From: an uncultured Muribaculaceae bacterium
GTDB lineage: Bacteria > Bacteroidota > Bacteroidia > Bacteroidales > Muribaculaceae
Direction of reading: 5' to 3'
DNA: 15,116 bases
Assembly (NCBI GenBank): GCA_910579605.1
Contig: CAJTUG010000046.1
Span: 1-15,116 of the forward strand
Shown piece by piece: positions 7,566-15,116 of the stretch (its first letter is position 1; the number at the start of each line of letters is the position of its first letter). Position numbers and translations under genes: made by a program. The notes beneath the pieces are model-generated. The model was not told the origin of the DNA. It saw only the letters and a program-made list of their open reading frames with translations, and made no database searches.

Positions 7566-8618
7566 AATTTAGATGAGCGATTCTGAAGTATAGAATCAAA
7601 AACCACGATAGCCGTCAATGCCTCTACAATGGGAACTGCCCGTGGGACAGGACATGGATCATGCCTGCCGCTAACTGTAACTAAAGCAGGCTGGCCGCTA
7701 CGGTCTACCGTTTCTAAAGTCCTGCCGGGTAGTGTCGCTATAGGTTTAAAAGCCACTCTGAATCTTATTGTCTCACCATTAGAAATACCACCCTGGATAC
7801 CCCCTGAATGGTTTGAATGTGTCTTAACCCGTCCTCCTTCACTATAAAACGTGTCAACAGACTCAGAGCCTTTCATACAAGCGGAAGCAAAACCGTCGCC
7901 ATATTCGAAACCTTTAGCCGCATTGATATTAAGCATAGCATGTGCCAATTGTGCTTGAAGTTTCCCAAATAAAGGCTCTCCTATTCCTGCGGGCATACCC
8001 CATACATAACATGAAATAATTCCGCCTACGGTATCGCAACTTTTACGCGCCTCTTCAATTTCATCAACCATTTCACTGCTTAATAAGCCCGAAGAAACAT
8101 ATTCTCCTACAGATTCACGATCTGGGACGAAACTACTTTTTGCATTCCCAATTTGCGAAGGGAAAGCAAATATAGAAATACCCATACTTTCAAGAGCCTG
8201 ACGCGCTATAGCTCCGGCCACAACCCAAGGTGCAGTCGCTCTCGCCGACGAGCGTCCACCGCCTCGAAAGTCTCTGATACTATATTTGGCGTCATAGCTA
8301 AAATCGGCATGGCAAGGGCGGTATACTTCTTTTAAGTTATCATAGTCGCCGCTTCGGGCATTCGTGTTCTCTATCGCAAAACCAATCGGAGTGCCGGTAC
8401 TCTTACCATCAAATGCCCGACAGAAATTTAACTCGGTCAGGCTCTTTTCTGGCTGTACCAAACTTTGAATTACCCGGCGCTCTACGATCCAGCTCCTCCT
8501 GCACACGACAGATATCAATGGAAATCCCCGAAGGGATTCCATCGATGACGCCGCCTATAGCAGGCCCATGACTCTCGCCAAAACACGTGAGCCTATAGAT
8601 GTTACCTATCGTGTTCAT
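7562..8618 (-). pseudogene. aroC: Chorismate synthase, interrupted by a frameshift
   Basis: Chorismate synthase makes chorismate from EPSP with reduced FMN, the last shared step to aromatic amino acids, folate and menaquinone. The first 69 codons from the ATG at 8616-8618 are normal (GNIYRLTCFGESHGPAIGG and on to VKFLSGI) but run into TGA at 8409-8411. The rest continues in another frame from FDGKSTGTPIGF, with RGGGRSSARAT, SGGIQGGISNGE and HDPCPVPRAVPIVEA intact, to the stop at 7562. Relatives keep two residues between SGI and GK. Adding two T to the TTT at 8411-8413 gives SGIFDGKS and a 352-residue protein of normal length, so a 2-nt deletion is the simplest account. No other lesion is visible, so the break is recent or a sequence error. 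The gene starts 2 bp after the ybaK stop and overlaps the next gene by 4 nt. Confidence 0.9.
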
Positions 8619-8620
8619 CC

Positions 8621-9100
8621 TTATTTTGCAATATCAGCCACATCTGCACCGGTAAAAGAAATAAGACTGGATGGATTTATCTTTATTTGCATGCCCCGAA
8701 CTCCGGCACTCACAAAAATATAATCATAATCTAAAGCCGTTACATGGAAAAAAGTAGGGTAGGGCTTCTTCATACCTATAGGAGAACAACCTCCACGTAT
8801 ATAACCGGTCATCGGTAGAAGCTCCTTCATCGCTATCATCTCTACCTTCTTGTCGCCAAAAGCAGATGCTGCTTTTTTCAAATCAACCTCCATATTTCCG
8901 GGCACAACACATACAAACAAGCCATTCCGTTCGCCTCGCAATACGAGAGTCTTGAAAACTTGCCTTATATCTTCGCCTACCGAATCAGCCACATGACGGG
9001 CATCCAAATTTTCAGGATCAACAGGATATTCAACCGTTTCAAAAACTATCTTAGATGCCTCCAAGAGCCTCACGGCATTTGTCTTGTTTTGTTTTGCCAT
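8621..9100 (-). CDS. ybaK: Cys-tRNA(Pro) deacylase (YbaK/EbsC family)
   Basis: This cytoplasmic editing enzyme of 159 residues hydrolyses cysteine mis-attached to tRNA(Pro) by prolyl-tRNA synthetase. Family marks are VFKTLV with the conserved Lys50, and the block GYIRGGCSPIGMKK (99-112), the YbaK signature. The length matches single-domain YbaK. The gene starts 1 bp after the trxB stop codon and ends 2 bp before aroC, so it sits inside the operon with no room for its own promoter in the gaps. YbaK relatives differ in tRNA specificity (Cys-tRNA(Pro) or Cys-tRNA(Cys)), which cannot be settled from this sequence. Confidence 0.93.
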   Translation of the reverse strand: MAKQNKTNAVRLLEASKIVFETVEYPVDPENLDARHVADSVGEDIRQVFKTLVLRGERNGLFVCVVPGNMEVDLKKAASAFGDKKVEMIAMKELLPMTGYIRGGCSPIGMKKPYPTFFHVTALDYDYIFVSAGVRGMQIKINPSSLISFTGADVADIAK

Positions 9101-9101
9101 A

Positions 9102-10043
9102 TCAGCTATTCATAAGCAAAAATCTCTCTGCATCAAGAGCCGCACGACAACCGTTACCTGCAGCTACTATAGCTTGCTGATAAACAGGATCTGCAACATC
9201 GCCGGCAGCGAAGACTCCGTCTACACTCGTTCTACATGTACCTGCTTTAGTAACAATGTATCCTTGATCATCAAGCTCAATAGCATTTTTGAAAACCGAT
9301 GTATTAGGTGAATGGCCTATCGCAAGGAAGAAACCGTCTATCGCAATATCATATTTATCTTCATTCTCGCCAACTTTAGTCACTACATGCGCTCCTTCAA
9401 GTACTGGATCTCCAAAAAGCCCAACGGTATTCGTGTTAAATAGCACCACGATTTTAGGATTGTCAAATACCCTTTGTTGCATAGCTTTAGACGCACGGAG
9501 ATAATCCTTTCGTACTATCATGAAAACCTTTTCTGCTAATCCGGCAAGATAAGTAGCTTCCTCGCAAGCCGTATCGCCTCCGCCTACTACTGCAACCGTT
9601 TTATTCCTGAAAAAGAAACCGTCGCATGTCGCACATGCACTCACGCCCATTCCAAGATATTTCTGCTCATCGTCAAGGCCAAGATAACGTGCTGAAGCTC
9701 CGGTCGCAATAATTACAGTCTCTGCCTCAACCTCAAATGCACCGTCATTCACCTCAACCTTAAAAGGACGGTTAGTAAAATCTACTTTCGTAACCTCCCC
9801 CGAATGTATCGTTAAGCCAAAACGTTCAGCTTGTGCGCGGAAATCGTCCATCATTTTTGGACCTTTAACTCCCTCAGGATATCCAGGGAAATTTTCCACA
9901 TCAGTAGTGGTGATTAGCTGGCCCCCCGGCTGATAACCCTCTATCATTACGGGGTTAAGATTAGCTCTGGATGCGTAAATGCCGGCTGTATAACCCGCCG
10001 GTCCGGAACCTATGATAAGGCATTTGGTGCTGATTGTATTCAT
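9102..10043 (-). CDS. trxB: Thioredoxin-disulfide reductase
   Basis: This 313-residue flavoprotein passes electrons from NADPH through FAD to thioredoxin in the cytoplasm. The FAD site GSGPAG is at 12-17, the redox-active CATC at 137-140 and the NADPH dinucleotide site GGGDTA at 154-159. The second FAD-binding block is DGVFAAGDVAD (275-285). The NADPH 2'-phosphate motif, HRRxxxR in E. coli, reads VRKxxxR (177-183). It keeps basic residues and fits NADPH better than NADH. Length and motif spacing match low-molecular-weight TrxB. The ATG is 12 bp after the lolA-like stop codon and ybaK follows by 1 bp. Confidence 0.96.
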   Translation of the reverse strand: MNTISTKCLIIGSGPAGYTAGIYASRANLNPVMIEGYQPGGQLITTTDVENFPGYPEGVKGPKMMDDFRAQAERFGLTIHSGEVTKVDFTNRPFKVEVNDGAFEVEAETVIIATGASARYLGLDDEQKYLGMGVSACATCDGFFFRNKTVAVVGGGDTACEEATYLAGLAEKVFMIVRKDYLRASKAMQQRVFDNPKIVVLFNTNTVGLFGDPVLEGAHVVTKVGENEDKYDIAIDGFFLAIGHSPNTSVFKNAIELDDQGYIVTKAGTCRTSVDGVFAAGDVADPVYQQAIVAAGNGCRAALDAERFLLMNS

Positions 10044-10055
10044 GTGTCTTATGTT

Positions 10056-10664
10056 TTATCTTAAATCAATAATTTCTATTGCCGGATACTTATCTCCGTC
10101 ATACTCGAAAATCTTCGGGTCTTTTCTTCCAGATGCTATGATTTTGCCTATAGCAGCATCTATCATATCCCCATTTGTAAAAGTCACTAAAACTTTTGCA
10201 GGATAGTTGTTGGGATTAATGCTCACTTTAACGCTTTTTATATTAGTACCTCGAGGCTTCAACGGCGTAAGCTCTATTTGGTAGCGCCCCCCGGAATCAG
10301 GTAGACGAAGAGCCTTATAGAACCCCTGGTAATGGTTTAGTATAGTAAATGGATTACTCTCCATTATCTCGGCCAATTCAGGTTCGGTTATGCTCACCTC
10401 TCTGGTACTCTCTATCATAGTCCATTGGGTTGTCCCATTATACCAAACCTTAAGCTGAGGCGTCGTCATTACATACGCCGGTCCCGACATTGTCAAATGT
10501 CCGGAAACAGCTCCTTGACCTCCGTTTATTGTGAAATCAACATCCAAACTGGCCGAGGACGTGATTTTCGCACACATAGCCTCAAGAATACCCGTTGCGC
10601 TCTTTGTTGCTCCATAACAACAAGTACTCACTAATACAAATATAAAGAACAGAACTTTTTTCAT
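10056..10664 (-). CDS. lolA: LolA-like periplasmic lipoprotein carrier
   Basis: This is a 202-residue exported protein. A signal peptide is clear: MKK, then a hydrophobic stretch (4-15), with a likely signal peptidase I cut after CYGA (residue 19). The two cysteines there do not form a proper lipobox. The mature part resembles LolA/LolB-like carriers, which ferry lipoproteins or other lipids from the inner to the outer membrane. It has an early strand DVDFTINGGQGAVSGHLTM, the segment YVMTTPQLKVWYNGTTQWTM and a VSITEPE turn. Sequence similarity in this family is low and the call also rests on position: a LolA-like gene directly after ftsK is common in Bacteroidota. The 60-bp gap to ftsK shows no promoter or terminator that I recognise. 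Confidence 0.8.
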   Translation of the reverse strand: MKKVLFFIFVLVSTCCYGATKSATGILEAMCAKITSSASLDVDFTINGGQGAVSGHLTMSGPAYVMTTPQLKVWYNGTTQWTMIESTREVSITEPELAEIMESNPFTILNHYQGFYKALRLPDSGGRYQIELTPLKPRGTNIKSVKVSINPNNYPAKVLVTFTNGDMIDAAIGKIIASGRKDPKIFEYDGDKYPAIEIIDLR

Positions 10665-10724
10665 CTAAAATAGGTTAACGTGCTATCCTTGCATTTAGCT
10701 AAACGCATAATCCGACATCCTTGT

Positions 10725-13445
10725 TCATTGTTCCATCAACAACCGCCTAACCTCTTCGGGTGTCATTAGAACCTCTCGCGGTTTTTGACCGTTGGCATGC
10801 CCTACAATACCAAGAGCTTCCATCTGGTCCATATACCTACCGGCCTTGTTAAAGCCTATTTCAAATTTGCGTTGAAGCATAGTTATAGAAGCCTGGTTTT
10901 GAGAAGCAATAAAAAGGGCACACTCTGTAAACTCTTTATTCTTGCTTATTGAACTGTCTACAGAAACTCCGCTTCCACTTTCTTCCACCATAGGTTCTGG
11001 CAACGAGTATGGCTCTACAAAACCGGGTTGATTATCAATATGTTCACAAATAGCTTCTATCTCTTCTGTATCTACAAACGCACACTGAACACGCTCCGTT
11101 GCACCATTGATGAGAGTAAGCATATCTCCTCGGCCAATAAGACGGTGGGCCCCCGGACGGTCCAAGATGGTCTTGCTGTCTATCGACGACAAGACCCTAA
11201 ACGCAATTCGTGCAGGGAAATTCGCTTTGATCATACCGGTTATGATATCCGTACTTGGGCGTTGGGTAGCAAGAATCATATGCATACCCACAGCTCGAGC
11301 CTTTTGAGCAATACGCCCAATAGGAGCCGAGATATCCTTGCCTGCTGTCATTATAAGATCGGCGAACTCGTCAACTATCATAACTATATAAGGTAGATAA
11401 CGATGTCCGTTGGCCGGATTGAGCCTCCGTTGTTCAAAGCGTTCATTATACTGCTCAAGACTTCTAACCCCGGCATCGCTCAACAACTCATATCTTTTAT
11501 CCATTTCCACGCACAACGAATTAAGAGTTGCTATTACCTTATCGGGATCTGTGATTATGGCCTTGTCTTCCTCAGGCAACTTTGCAAGGAAAGCATTCGT
11601 TATCCTACGGTAGAGTGTAAATTCCACCATCTTAGGGTCTATAAGCACAAATTTAAGCTCGTCTGGATGCTTGGAATACAACAGTGATGTTATTATACAA
11701 TTAAGCCCGACAGACTTACCTTGACCCGTAGCACCGGCAACAAGAAGGTGCGGCATCTTTGTCAAATCCGCTATGAAGATATCATTGGAAATTGTCGACC
11801 CAAGAGCCATCGGCAAATTGTATTTGTTGTTTTTAAAGGTCTTGGACTCTAAAACAGTCTTCATTGAAACCATCTGTGGTTTCCTGTTCGGAACCTCTAT
11901 TCCTATAGTCCCTTTTCCTGGCATAGGTGCTATAATACGTATACCGGGAGCAGCAAGACTCATTGCAATATCATCCTCAAGACTCTTGATTTTTGCTATA
12001 CGCGTACCCTCGGCCGGAACGATTTCATAGAGTGTAACTGTCGGACCGATAGTTGCCTCTATTCGCATTATTTCTATATTGAAACTCCGCAATGCATTTA
12101 CGATCAATGTCTTGTTGTGAGCTTGTTCTTCCGGGTTAATTTCGCAATTGTTACCCCTATCGATAAGCAACTCTGTCGACGGAAAAACATATTGCGAATG
12201 AGAAGCCCTATGATCATATGGCTGGTCTGCGGTAATGCGATCCCCATGACGAATTGATTGTACCTCTGGTTCTTCCTCCGCTTCTTCCTGTGTGTGATTC
12301 ACAATTATAAGTTCAGGATCAGCAGGAACGCCAGAACCGGAATCTGACCCATTGGCAGAAAGTGCCTTTTCTGTTATATTTCGTTCTTGCGGGATACCGA
12401 AAGCTACCGCAGGAACCTGGCCTGTTGCTTCTGTAATTTCTTGTTGAGCAATATCAACATCATCACCAATCTCATTTTCACCTCCAAGGGTATCCAATGC
12501 TTCCTGAGGAGTAAAACGAAGATGTTCTTGCGGAATAGCATTGCTATCAGCGTCTATTCCTTCTTCCGGATCGTTTTCATTTGAGACATTAAAAGCATTT
12601 TCAACAGATACTCCATCTCCATCTGGCTGGTCAAACTCCGAAACGACCTCTTCTACAACCTTGCGTTGCGGCAATAGCTGGCGCACATGGAACAACAGCC
12701 GCTTTATTGGATATAGGAAAACGGCAACAAGCAATCCAACAAGAATCGCCGAAACTGCATAAGCTCCCAAATATCCTGAAAAACCTATGAGGAACTTGTT
12801 TATATAATAACCATGGTTACCTCCGAGCGGAAATATATTTTCCTGATCAAAAGTGATCAGTCCTATAATTATTGACAATGATGTAGCCGAGAAAAGGCAA
12901 CGGAACGACAATGGCCAAAACGAAACCCTTTTCAAGCCCAAACATGATATACCAATTACAAAAAGATATAAAGCTAAGATAAAGGAACCCAAACCAAAAG
13001 AGTCCACCATAAGCCAATGGGCTAAAGTAGCTCCAAATACATTGCCTGCGTTTTCAATCTCCGCGCCACCCGCTTCAGCCATAGTGCGGCCATAAAGCGC
13101 ACTTTGATCCGTCGCATGGTTAAAAAGAAATGAGATACTGCATATCGTCATTACTATAGCAACAATACACAATATGATCCCGGCAGCAAAATGAGTCCGT
13201 TCATCTGTAAAGAAACTTATTATATTATAACTTTCTTTCTTTTGCTTATGGTTCTGTGTTTGTTGTCGCCGAGGACGTCGTGAATTTGCTGGTCCGTCTG
13301 CATCGGGAGTCGGACGCCTCACAGGACGTTGAGCCCTTTCTGTCGTAGATACACGACGGCGGTTTTGAGCACGTGCTGGCATACCGCCAAAAGCTGCATC
13401 TACATCATAGTCTTCCATTTCTGGATCAATATTGGAACTTCGCAT
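10725..13445 (-). CDS. ftsK: DNA translocase FtsK/SpoIIIE
   Basis: This 906-residue septal DNA pump moves chromosome ends apart and activates dimer resolution at cell division. An Arg-rich cytoplasmic N-terminus (1-70) precedes about four membrane segments (about 86-109, 143-171, 180-198, 219-245). An acidic, low-complexity linker follows (about 264-400). The motor has a FtsK alpha domain (about 420-525), Walker A GATGQGKS (571-578), Walker B MIVDEFADL (689-697), the LATQRPSTDIITGMIKANFP block (725-744) and a DNA-reading gamma winged helix (about 840-906) ending in MTPEEVRRLLMEQ. The motor is complete. Ten codons separate the chosen ATG from the next in-frame Met, so the start is slightly uncertain. 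The rpe stop is 48 bp upstream and the lolA-like gene lies downstream in the same run. Confidence 0.97.
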   Translation of the reverse strand: MRSSNIDPEMEDYDVDAAFGGMPARAQNRRRVSTTERAQRPVRRPTPDADGPANSRRPRRQQTQNHKQKKESYNIISFFTDERTHFAAGIILCIVAIVMTICSISFLFNHATDQSALYGRTMAEAGGAEIENAGNVFGATLAHWLMVDSFGLGSFILALYLFVIGISCLGLKRVSFWPLSFRCLFSATSLSIIIGLITFDQENIFPLGGNHGYYINKFLIGFSGYLGAYAVSAILVGLLVAVFLYPIKRLLFHVRQLLPQRKVVEEVVSEFDQPDGDGVSVENAFNVSNENDPEEGIDADSNAIPQEHLRFTPQEALDTLGGENEIGDDVDIAQQEITEATGQVPAVAFGIPQERNITEKALSANGSDSGSGVPADPELIIVNHTQEEAEEEPEVQSIRHGDRITADQPYDHRASHSQYVFPSTELLIDRGNNCEINPEEQAHNKTLIVNALRSFNIEIMRIEATIGPTVTLYEIVPAEGTRIAKIKSLEDDIAMSLAAPGIRIIAPMPGKGTIGIEVPNRKPQMVSMKTVLESKTFKNNKYNLPMALGSTISNDIFIADLTKMPHLLVAGATGQGKSVGLNCIITSLLYSKHPDELKFVLIDPKMVEFTLYRRITNAFLAKLPEEDKAIITDPDKVIATLNSLCVEMDKRYELLSDAGVRSLEQYNERFEQRRLNPANGHRYLPYIVMIVDEFADLIMTAGKDISAPIGRIAQKARAVGMHMILATQRPSTDIITGMIKANFPARIAFRVLSSIDSKTILDRPGAHRLIGRGDMLTLINGATERVQCAFVDTEEIEAICEHIDNQPGFVEPYSLPEPMVEESGSGVSVDSSISKNKEFTECALFIASQNQASITMLQRKFEIGFNKAGRYMDQMEALGIVGHANGQKPREVLMTPEEVRRLLMEQ

Positions 13446-13493
13446 TAATGTTGAGGATGAGGATTTGTTGTTTACTTGTAAGATATGTGTCTT

Positions 13494-14138
13494 TCACCTT
13501 TGATGCAAAGATGCTATCACTGCTTGAGGGTTTGAACTCTTAAAAATGGCATTACCGGCAACCGCTACATCGGCACTGGCAAGCGCGCATGCACGGCCTG
13601 TCTCTTCATTAATTCCGCCATCAACCTCTATAAGAGCTTGTGAACCGCTTTCTTCAATCAGTTTGCGTAGCCTGGTAATTTTATTAAGAGTATTCCCGAT
13701 AAATTTTTGGCCTCCGAAACCGGGATTGACGCTCATTAGAAGTACAAGATCTAATTCCGCCATAATATCTCTTAGCAATTCAACCGGTGTTGCAGGATTA
13801 AGGGTTACGCCAGCCTTCATTCCGGTAGATTTTATATGCTCCACAACTCGGTGTAGATGTGTACAAGCTTCATAATGCACATTCATTAAATAAGCTCCGG
13901 AATCACGCACTCTTTCTACATATCGTCCCGGGTCTACAATCATCAAATGCACATCAATAGGTTTTGTAGCCGTGCGGCCTACCGCATCAAGAACCGGAAA
14001 ACCGAAAGATATATTAGGAACGAAAACTCCGTCCATAATATCGCAATGAATCCAATCCGCACCGGCCTCTTCAACCATGCTTATGGATTCTGACAACCGG
14101 CCAAAATCTGCAGATAAGATAGATGGTGCTACTATCAT
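13494..14138 (-). CDS. rpe: Ribulose-phosphate 3-epimerase
   Basis: Rpe interconverts ribulose 5-phosphate and xylulose 5-phosphate in the pentose phosphate pathway. The 214 residues form a TIM barrel with all expected active-site blocks: APSILSADF at the start, HCDIMDGVFVPN with metal ligands His31 and Asp33, DVHLMI with His64, SVNPGFGGQKF (136-146) for the phosphate, and EVDGGIN with Asp173. Its ATG overlaps the stop of the DedA-family gene as ATGA, pointing to translational coupling. ftsK follows 48 bp later. Confidence 0.96.
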   Translation of the reverse strand: MIVAPSILSADFGRLSESISMVEEAGADWIHCDIMDGVFVPNISFGFPVLDAVGRTATKPIDVHLMIVDPGRYVERVRDSGAYLMNVHYEACTHLHRVVEHIKSTGMKAGVTLNPATPVELLRDIMAELDLVLLMSVNPGFGGQKFIGNTLNKITRLRKLIEESGSQALIEVDGGINEETGRACALASADVAVAGNAIFKSSNPQAVIASLHQR

Positions 14139-14821
14139 TGTGCTTTCTCTTTCTTACCGCCCTTAAAGGCATTGTAAACCAAATATGCAACACAAAGTAC
14201 CAACAAGGCTAAGCCGCCCATCGTCAAATAACTGTTATATTTCTCTACAGATGTATAAAGCATATCAAGAGAAACATGCTGTGCAAGCCACCATCCCAAA
14301 AACGCTAAAATAATATTCCATACCATAGCGCCAAGTGCCGTAAAAATAAGGAAAACCCAGATGTTCATCTTGGAAATACCTGCTGGTATAGAAATAAGTT
14401 GGCGTACCGCTGGAATTAGACGGCCTATAAAAGTTGAAACTGCTCCGTGTTTATCAAAATATGCCTCAGCTTTTTCAACTTTCTCTCGCGTAATCAGGCA
14501 GGCATGCCCTATCCGTGAATCTGCAAAAGCATAAACTATTGGGCGGCCAATTAGTAGAGAAAGTACATAGTTAACCAAAGCTCCGGCCATAGCTCCAGCT
14601 GTTGCCACCAAGACAACAATAATAATATTCATATCGCCGCGCTGTACCGCAAGATATGCTGCCGGTGGAACCACAACTTCCGATGGAAAAGGAATAAAAG
14701 AACTCTCTACCATCATGAATATGAATACAAAAATATAAGACGCATTGTTAACGAACCAATCGAAAAACCATGCTGCGTCCAAATAATCAAAAATCGATAA
14801 GGGCAACAATAAATCTATCAT
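14135..14821 (-). CDS. DedA-family membrane protein
   Basis: This 228-residue polytopic inner-membrane protein belongs to the DedA (SNARE-associated/VTT) family. Family marks are the acidic residue and proline-rich entry ESSFIPFPSE (39-48), the GAMAGALVNYVLSLLIGRP segment (76-94), and GRLIPAVRQLISIPAG (133-148) with the conserved Arg134 and Arg140. Further hydrophobic segments lie at about 155-180 and 199-218, followed by a Lys-rich tail. DedA proteins are implicated in flipping lipids such as undecaprenyl phosphate or phosphatidylethanolamine and in keeping the proton-motive force. The substrate here cannot be told. It is the first gene of the operon, about 25 bp from a -7 promoter element, and overlaps rpe by 4 nt. 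Confidence 0.92.
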   Translation of the reverse strand: MIDLLLPLSIFDYLDAAWFFDWFVNNASYIFVFIFMMVESSFIPFPSEVVVPPAAYLAVQRGDMNIIIVVLVATAGAMAGALVNYVLSLLIGRPIVYAFADSRIGHACLITREKVEKAEAYFDKHGAVSTFIGRLIPAVRQLISIPAGISKMNIWVFLIFTALGAMVWNIILAFLGWWLAQHVSLDMLYTSVEKYNSYLTMGGLALLVLCVAYLVYNAFKGGKKEKAQ

Positions 14822-14846
14822 TATGTTTTTTTTTGCTGTTTAATTG

Positions 14847-14854
14847 CAAAATTA
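14847..14854 (-). promoter_or_regulatory. Predicted -7 promoter element for the dedA-rpe-ftsK operon
   Basis: On the minus strand the sequence is TAATTTTG, an exact TAnnTTTG match preceded by a T run, giving a leader of about 20 nt before the ATG at 14821. No TTTG -33 element is seen at the usual spacing. The remaining gap (14855-14980) is AT-rich and shows nothing else I can identify. Confidence 0.5.
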
Positions 14855-14982
14855 CAAAAAAAACTCCACCCATACATAACATTCTCATAAAATATACCAC
14901 TATTTTTTCACCAAAATAACACCTCAGTCACTCACTTATCATTTAAAAAATTTTAAACATAAGATTTAATCCCAAAAACAAA

Positions 14983-15013
14983 AAACGGCTTGCAGAATTC
15001 CTGCAAGCCGTTT
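14983..15013 (-). terminator. Strong hairpin terminator after the oadB-like gene
   Basis: AAACGGCTTGCAG (14983-14995) pairs perfectly with CTGCAAGCCGTTT (15001-15013), a 13-bp stem with a 5-nt loop. Read on the minus strand it begins 18 bp after the oadB stop and runs into TTTTTTGTTTTTGGG. This is a textbook intrinsic terminator and separates oadB from the dedA operon. Confidence 0.9.
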
Positions 15014-15031
15014 AATATCTGAAAATTTAAT

Positions 15032-15116
15032 TTATGCAAGGAAACCGAGCAATACACCGGCTGCAACAGCAGAACCGATCACACCGGCAACATTCGGACC
15101 CATAGCATGCATGAGC
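15032..15116 (-). CDS. oadB: Sodium-pumping decarboxylase beta subunit, C-terminal end (partial)
   Basis: Only the last 28 codons lie in the window. They read LMHAMGPNVAGVIGSAVAAG followed by VLLGFLA and a TAA stop at 15032-15034. This Gly/Ala-rich ending with MHAMGPNVAGVIGSAVAAG is highly characteristic of the beta subunit of oxaloacetate, methylmalonyl-CoA or glutaconyl-CoA decarboxylases. That integral membrane subunit couples decarboxylation of carboxybiotin to sodium export. The 3' end alone cannot show which substrate the complex uses. In Bacteroidota it often serves the succinate-to-propionate route. Confidence 0.85.
   Translation of the reverse strand, partial: LMHAMGPNVAGVIGSAVAAGVLLGFLA

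Noticed and set aside
8409..8414. Programmed +1 frameshift in aroC, like the CTT TGA site of prfB
   Set aside because: Slipping from ATT to TTT by tRNA-Ile would leave poor pairing, there is no stimulatory Shine-Dalgarno-like element, and the product would be one residue short in the conserved SGI-x-x-GK block. A 2-nt deletion explains the site better.
7562..8542. Independent 326-residue gene starting at 8542
   Set aside because: Its first 43 residues are an out-of-frame reading of conserved aroC sequence and resemble nothing. Only the part from FDGKS onward is chorismate synthase.
11028..11396. 122-residue open frame on the + strand inside ftsK
   Set aside because: It lies entirely antisense to a highly conserved motor domain and its translation shows no known family. 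It is a codon-bias shadow, as are the other antisense frames over ftsH, dxs and rpe.
14881..14980. AT-rich gap searched for a small RNA, origin boxes or repeats
   Set aside because: No DnaA-box cluster, repeat array, stable hairpin or open frame was seen. It appears to be ordinary intergenic sequence between a terminator and a promoter.
1..15116. CRISPR arrays, insertion sequences, phage genes, tRNA or rRNA genes, toxin-antitoxin pairs
   Set aside because: Nothing resembling direct-repeat arrays, transposases, integrases, tRNA cloverleafs or small paired toxin genes was found. All coding regions match conserved chromosomal families.

Overview
The window looks like core chromosome of a member of the order Bacteroidales (phylum Bacteroidota); the family cannot be named from this sequence alone. 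Four intergenic gaps carry a perfect match to the Bacteroidota sigma-ABfr -7 element (TAnnTTTG) just upstream of a start codon. Clear Shine-Dalgarno sequences are rare. The gene set fits too: a LolA-like carrier directly after ftsK, an rsfS-ftsH pair, and an OadB-type sodium-pump decarboxylase subunit. There is no sign of phage, insertion sequence, CRISPR array, tRNA or rRNA. I see core genome and no evident new defence or mobile system.

Left part, + strand (about 92-4686). A LolC/LolE/MacB-like FtsX permease with its own promoter comes first. It is followed by a promoter and a two-gene unit, rsfS (ribosome silencing factor) and ftsH (membrane AAA+ zinc protease), which ends in a strong hairpin terminator. 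An AqpZ-type aquaporin follows. It converges on the next gene through a shared hairpin terminator at about 4703-4739.

Middle, - strand (4760-6603). A single gene encodes a short, divergent member of the 1-deoxy-D-xylulose-5-phosphate synthase family. It has its own promoter, and a perfect 10-bp hairpin sits at the predicted 5' end of its mRNA.

Right part, - strand (6666-14854). Eight tightly packed genes are read in the order dedA-family, rpe, ftsK, lolA-like, trxB, ybaK, aroC, radical SAM (YhcC/YtqA type). Gaps are 60 bp or less, and two junctions are 4-nt ATGA overlaps. One promoter lies upstream of dedA, so this is probably one long transcript. It combines membrane maintenance, the pentose phosphate pathway, chromosome segregation, lipoprotein export, thiol redox, tRNA proofreading, aromatic biosynthesis and probable RNA modification. 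At the right edge is the 3' end of an oadB-like gene with a perfect 13-bp stem terminator.

The most notable observations are these. (1) aroC is broken by a frameshift near codon 69, best explained as loss of two bases; it is either an assembly error or a real loss of chorismate synthase. (2) The DXS-family enzyme lacks several residues expected in the glyceraldehyde-3-phosphate pocket. (3) The aquaporin has an altered selectivity filter. (4) The DXS-like mRNA has a 5'-terminal hairpin.
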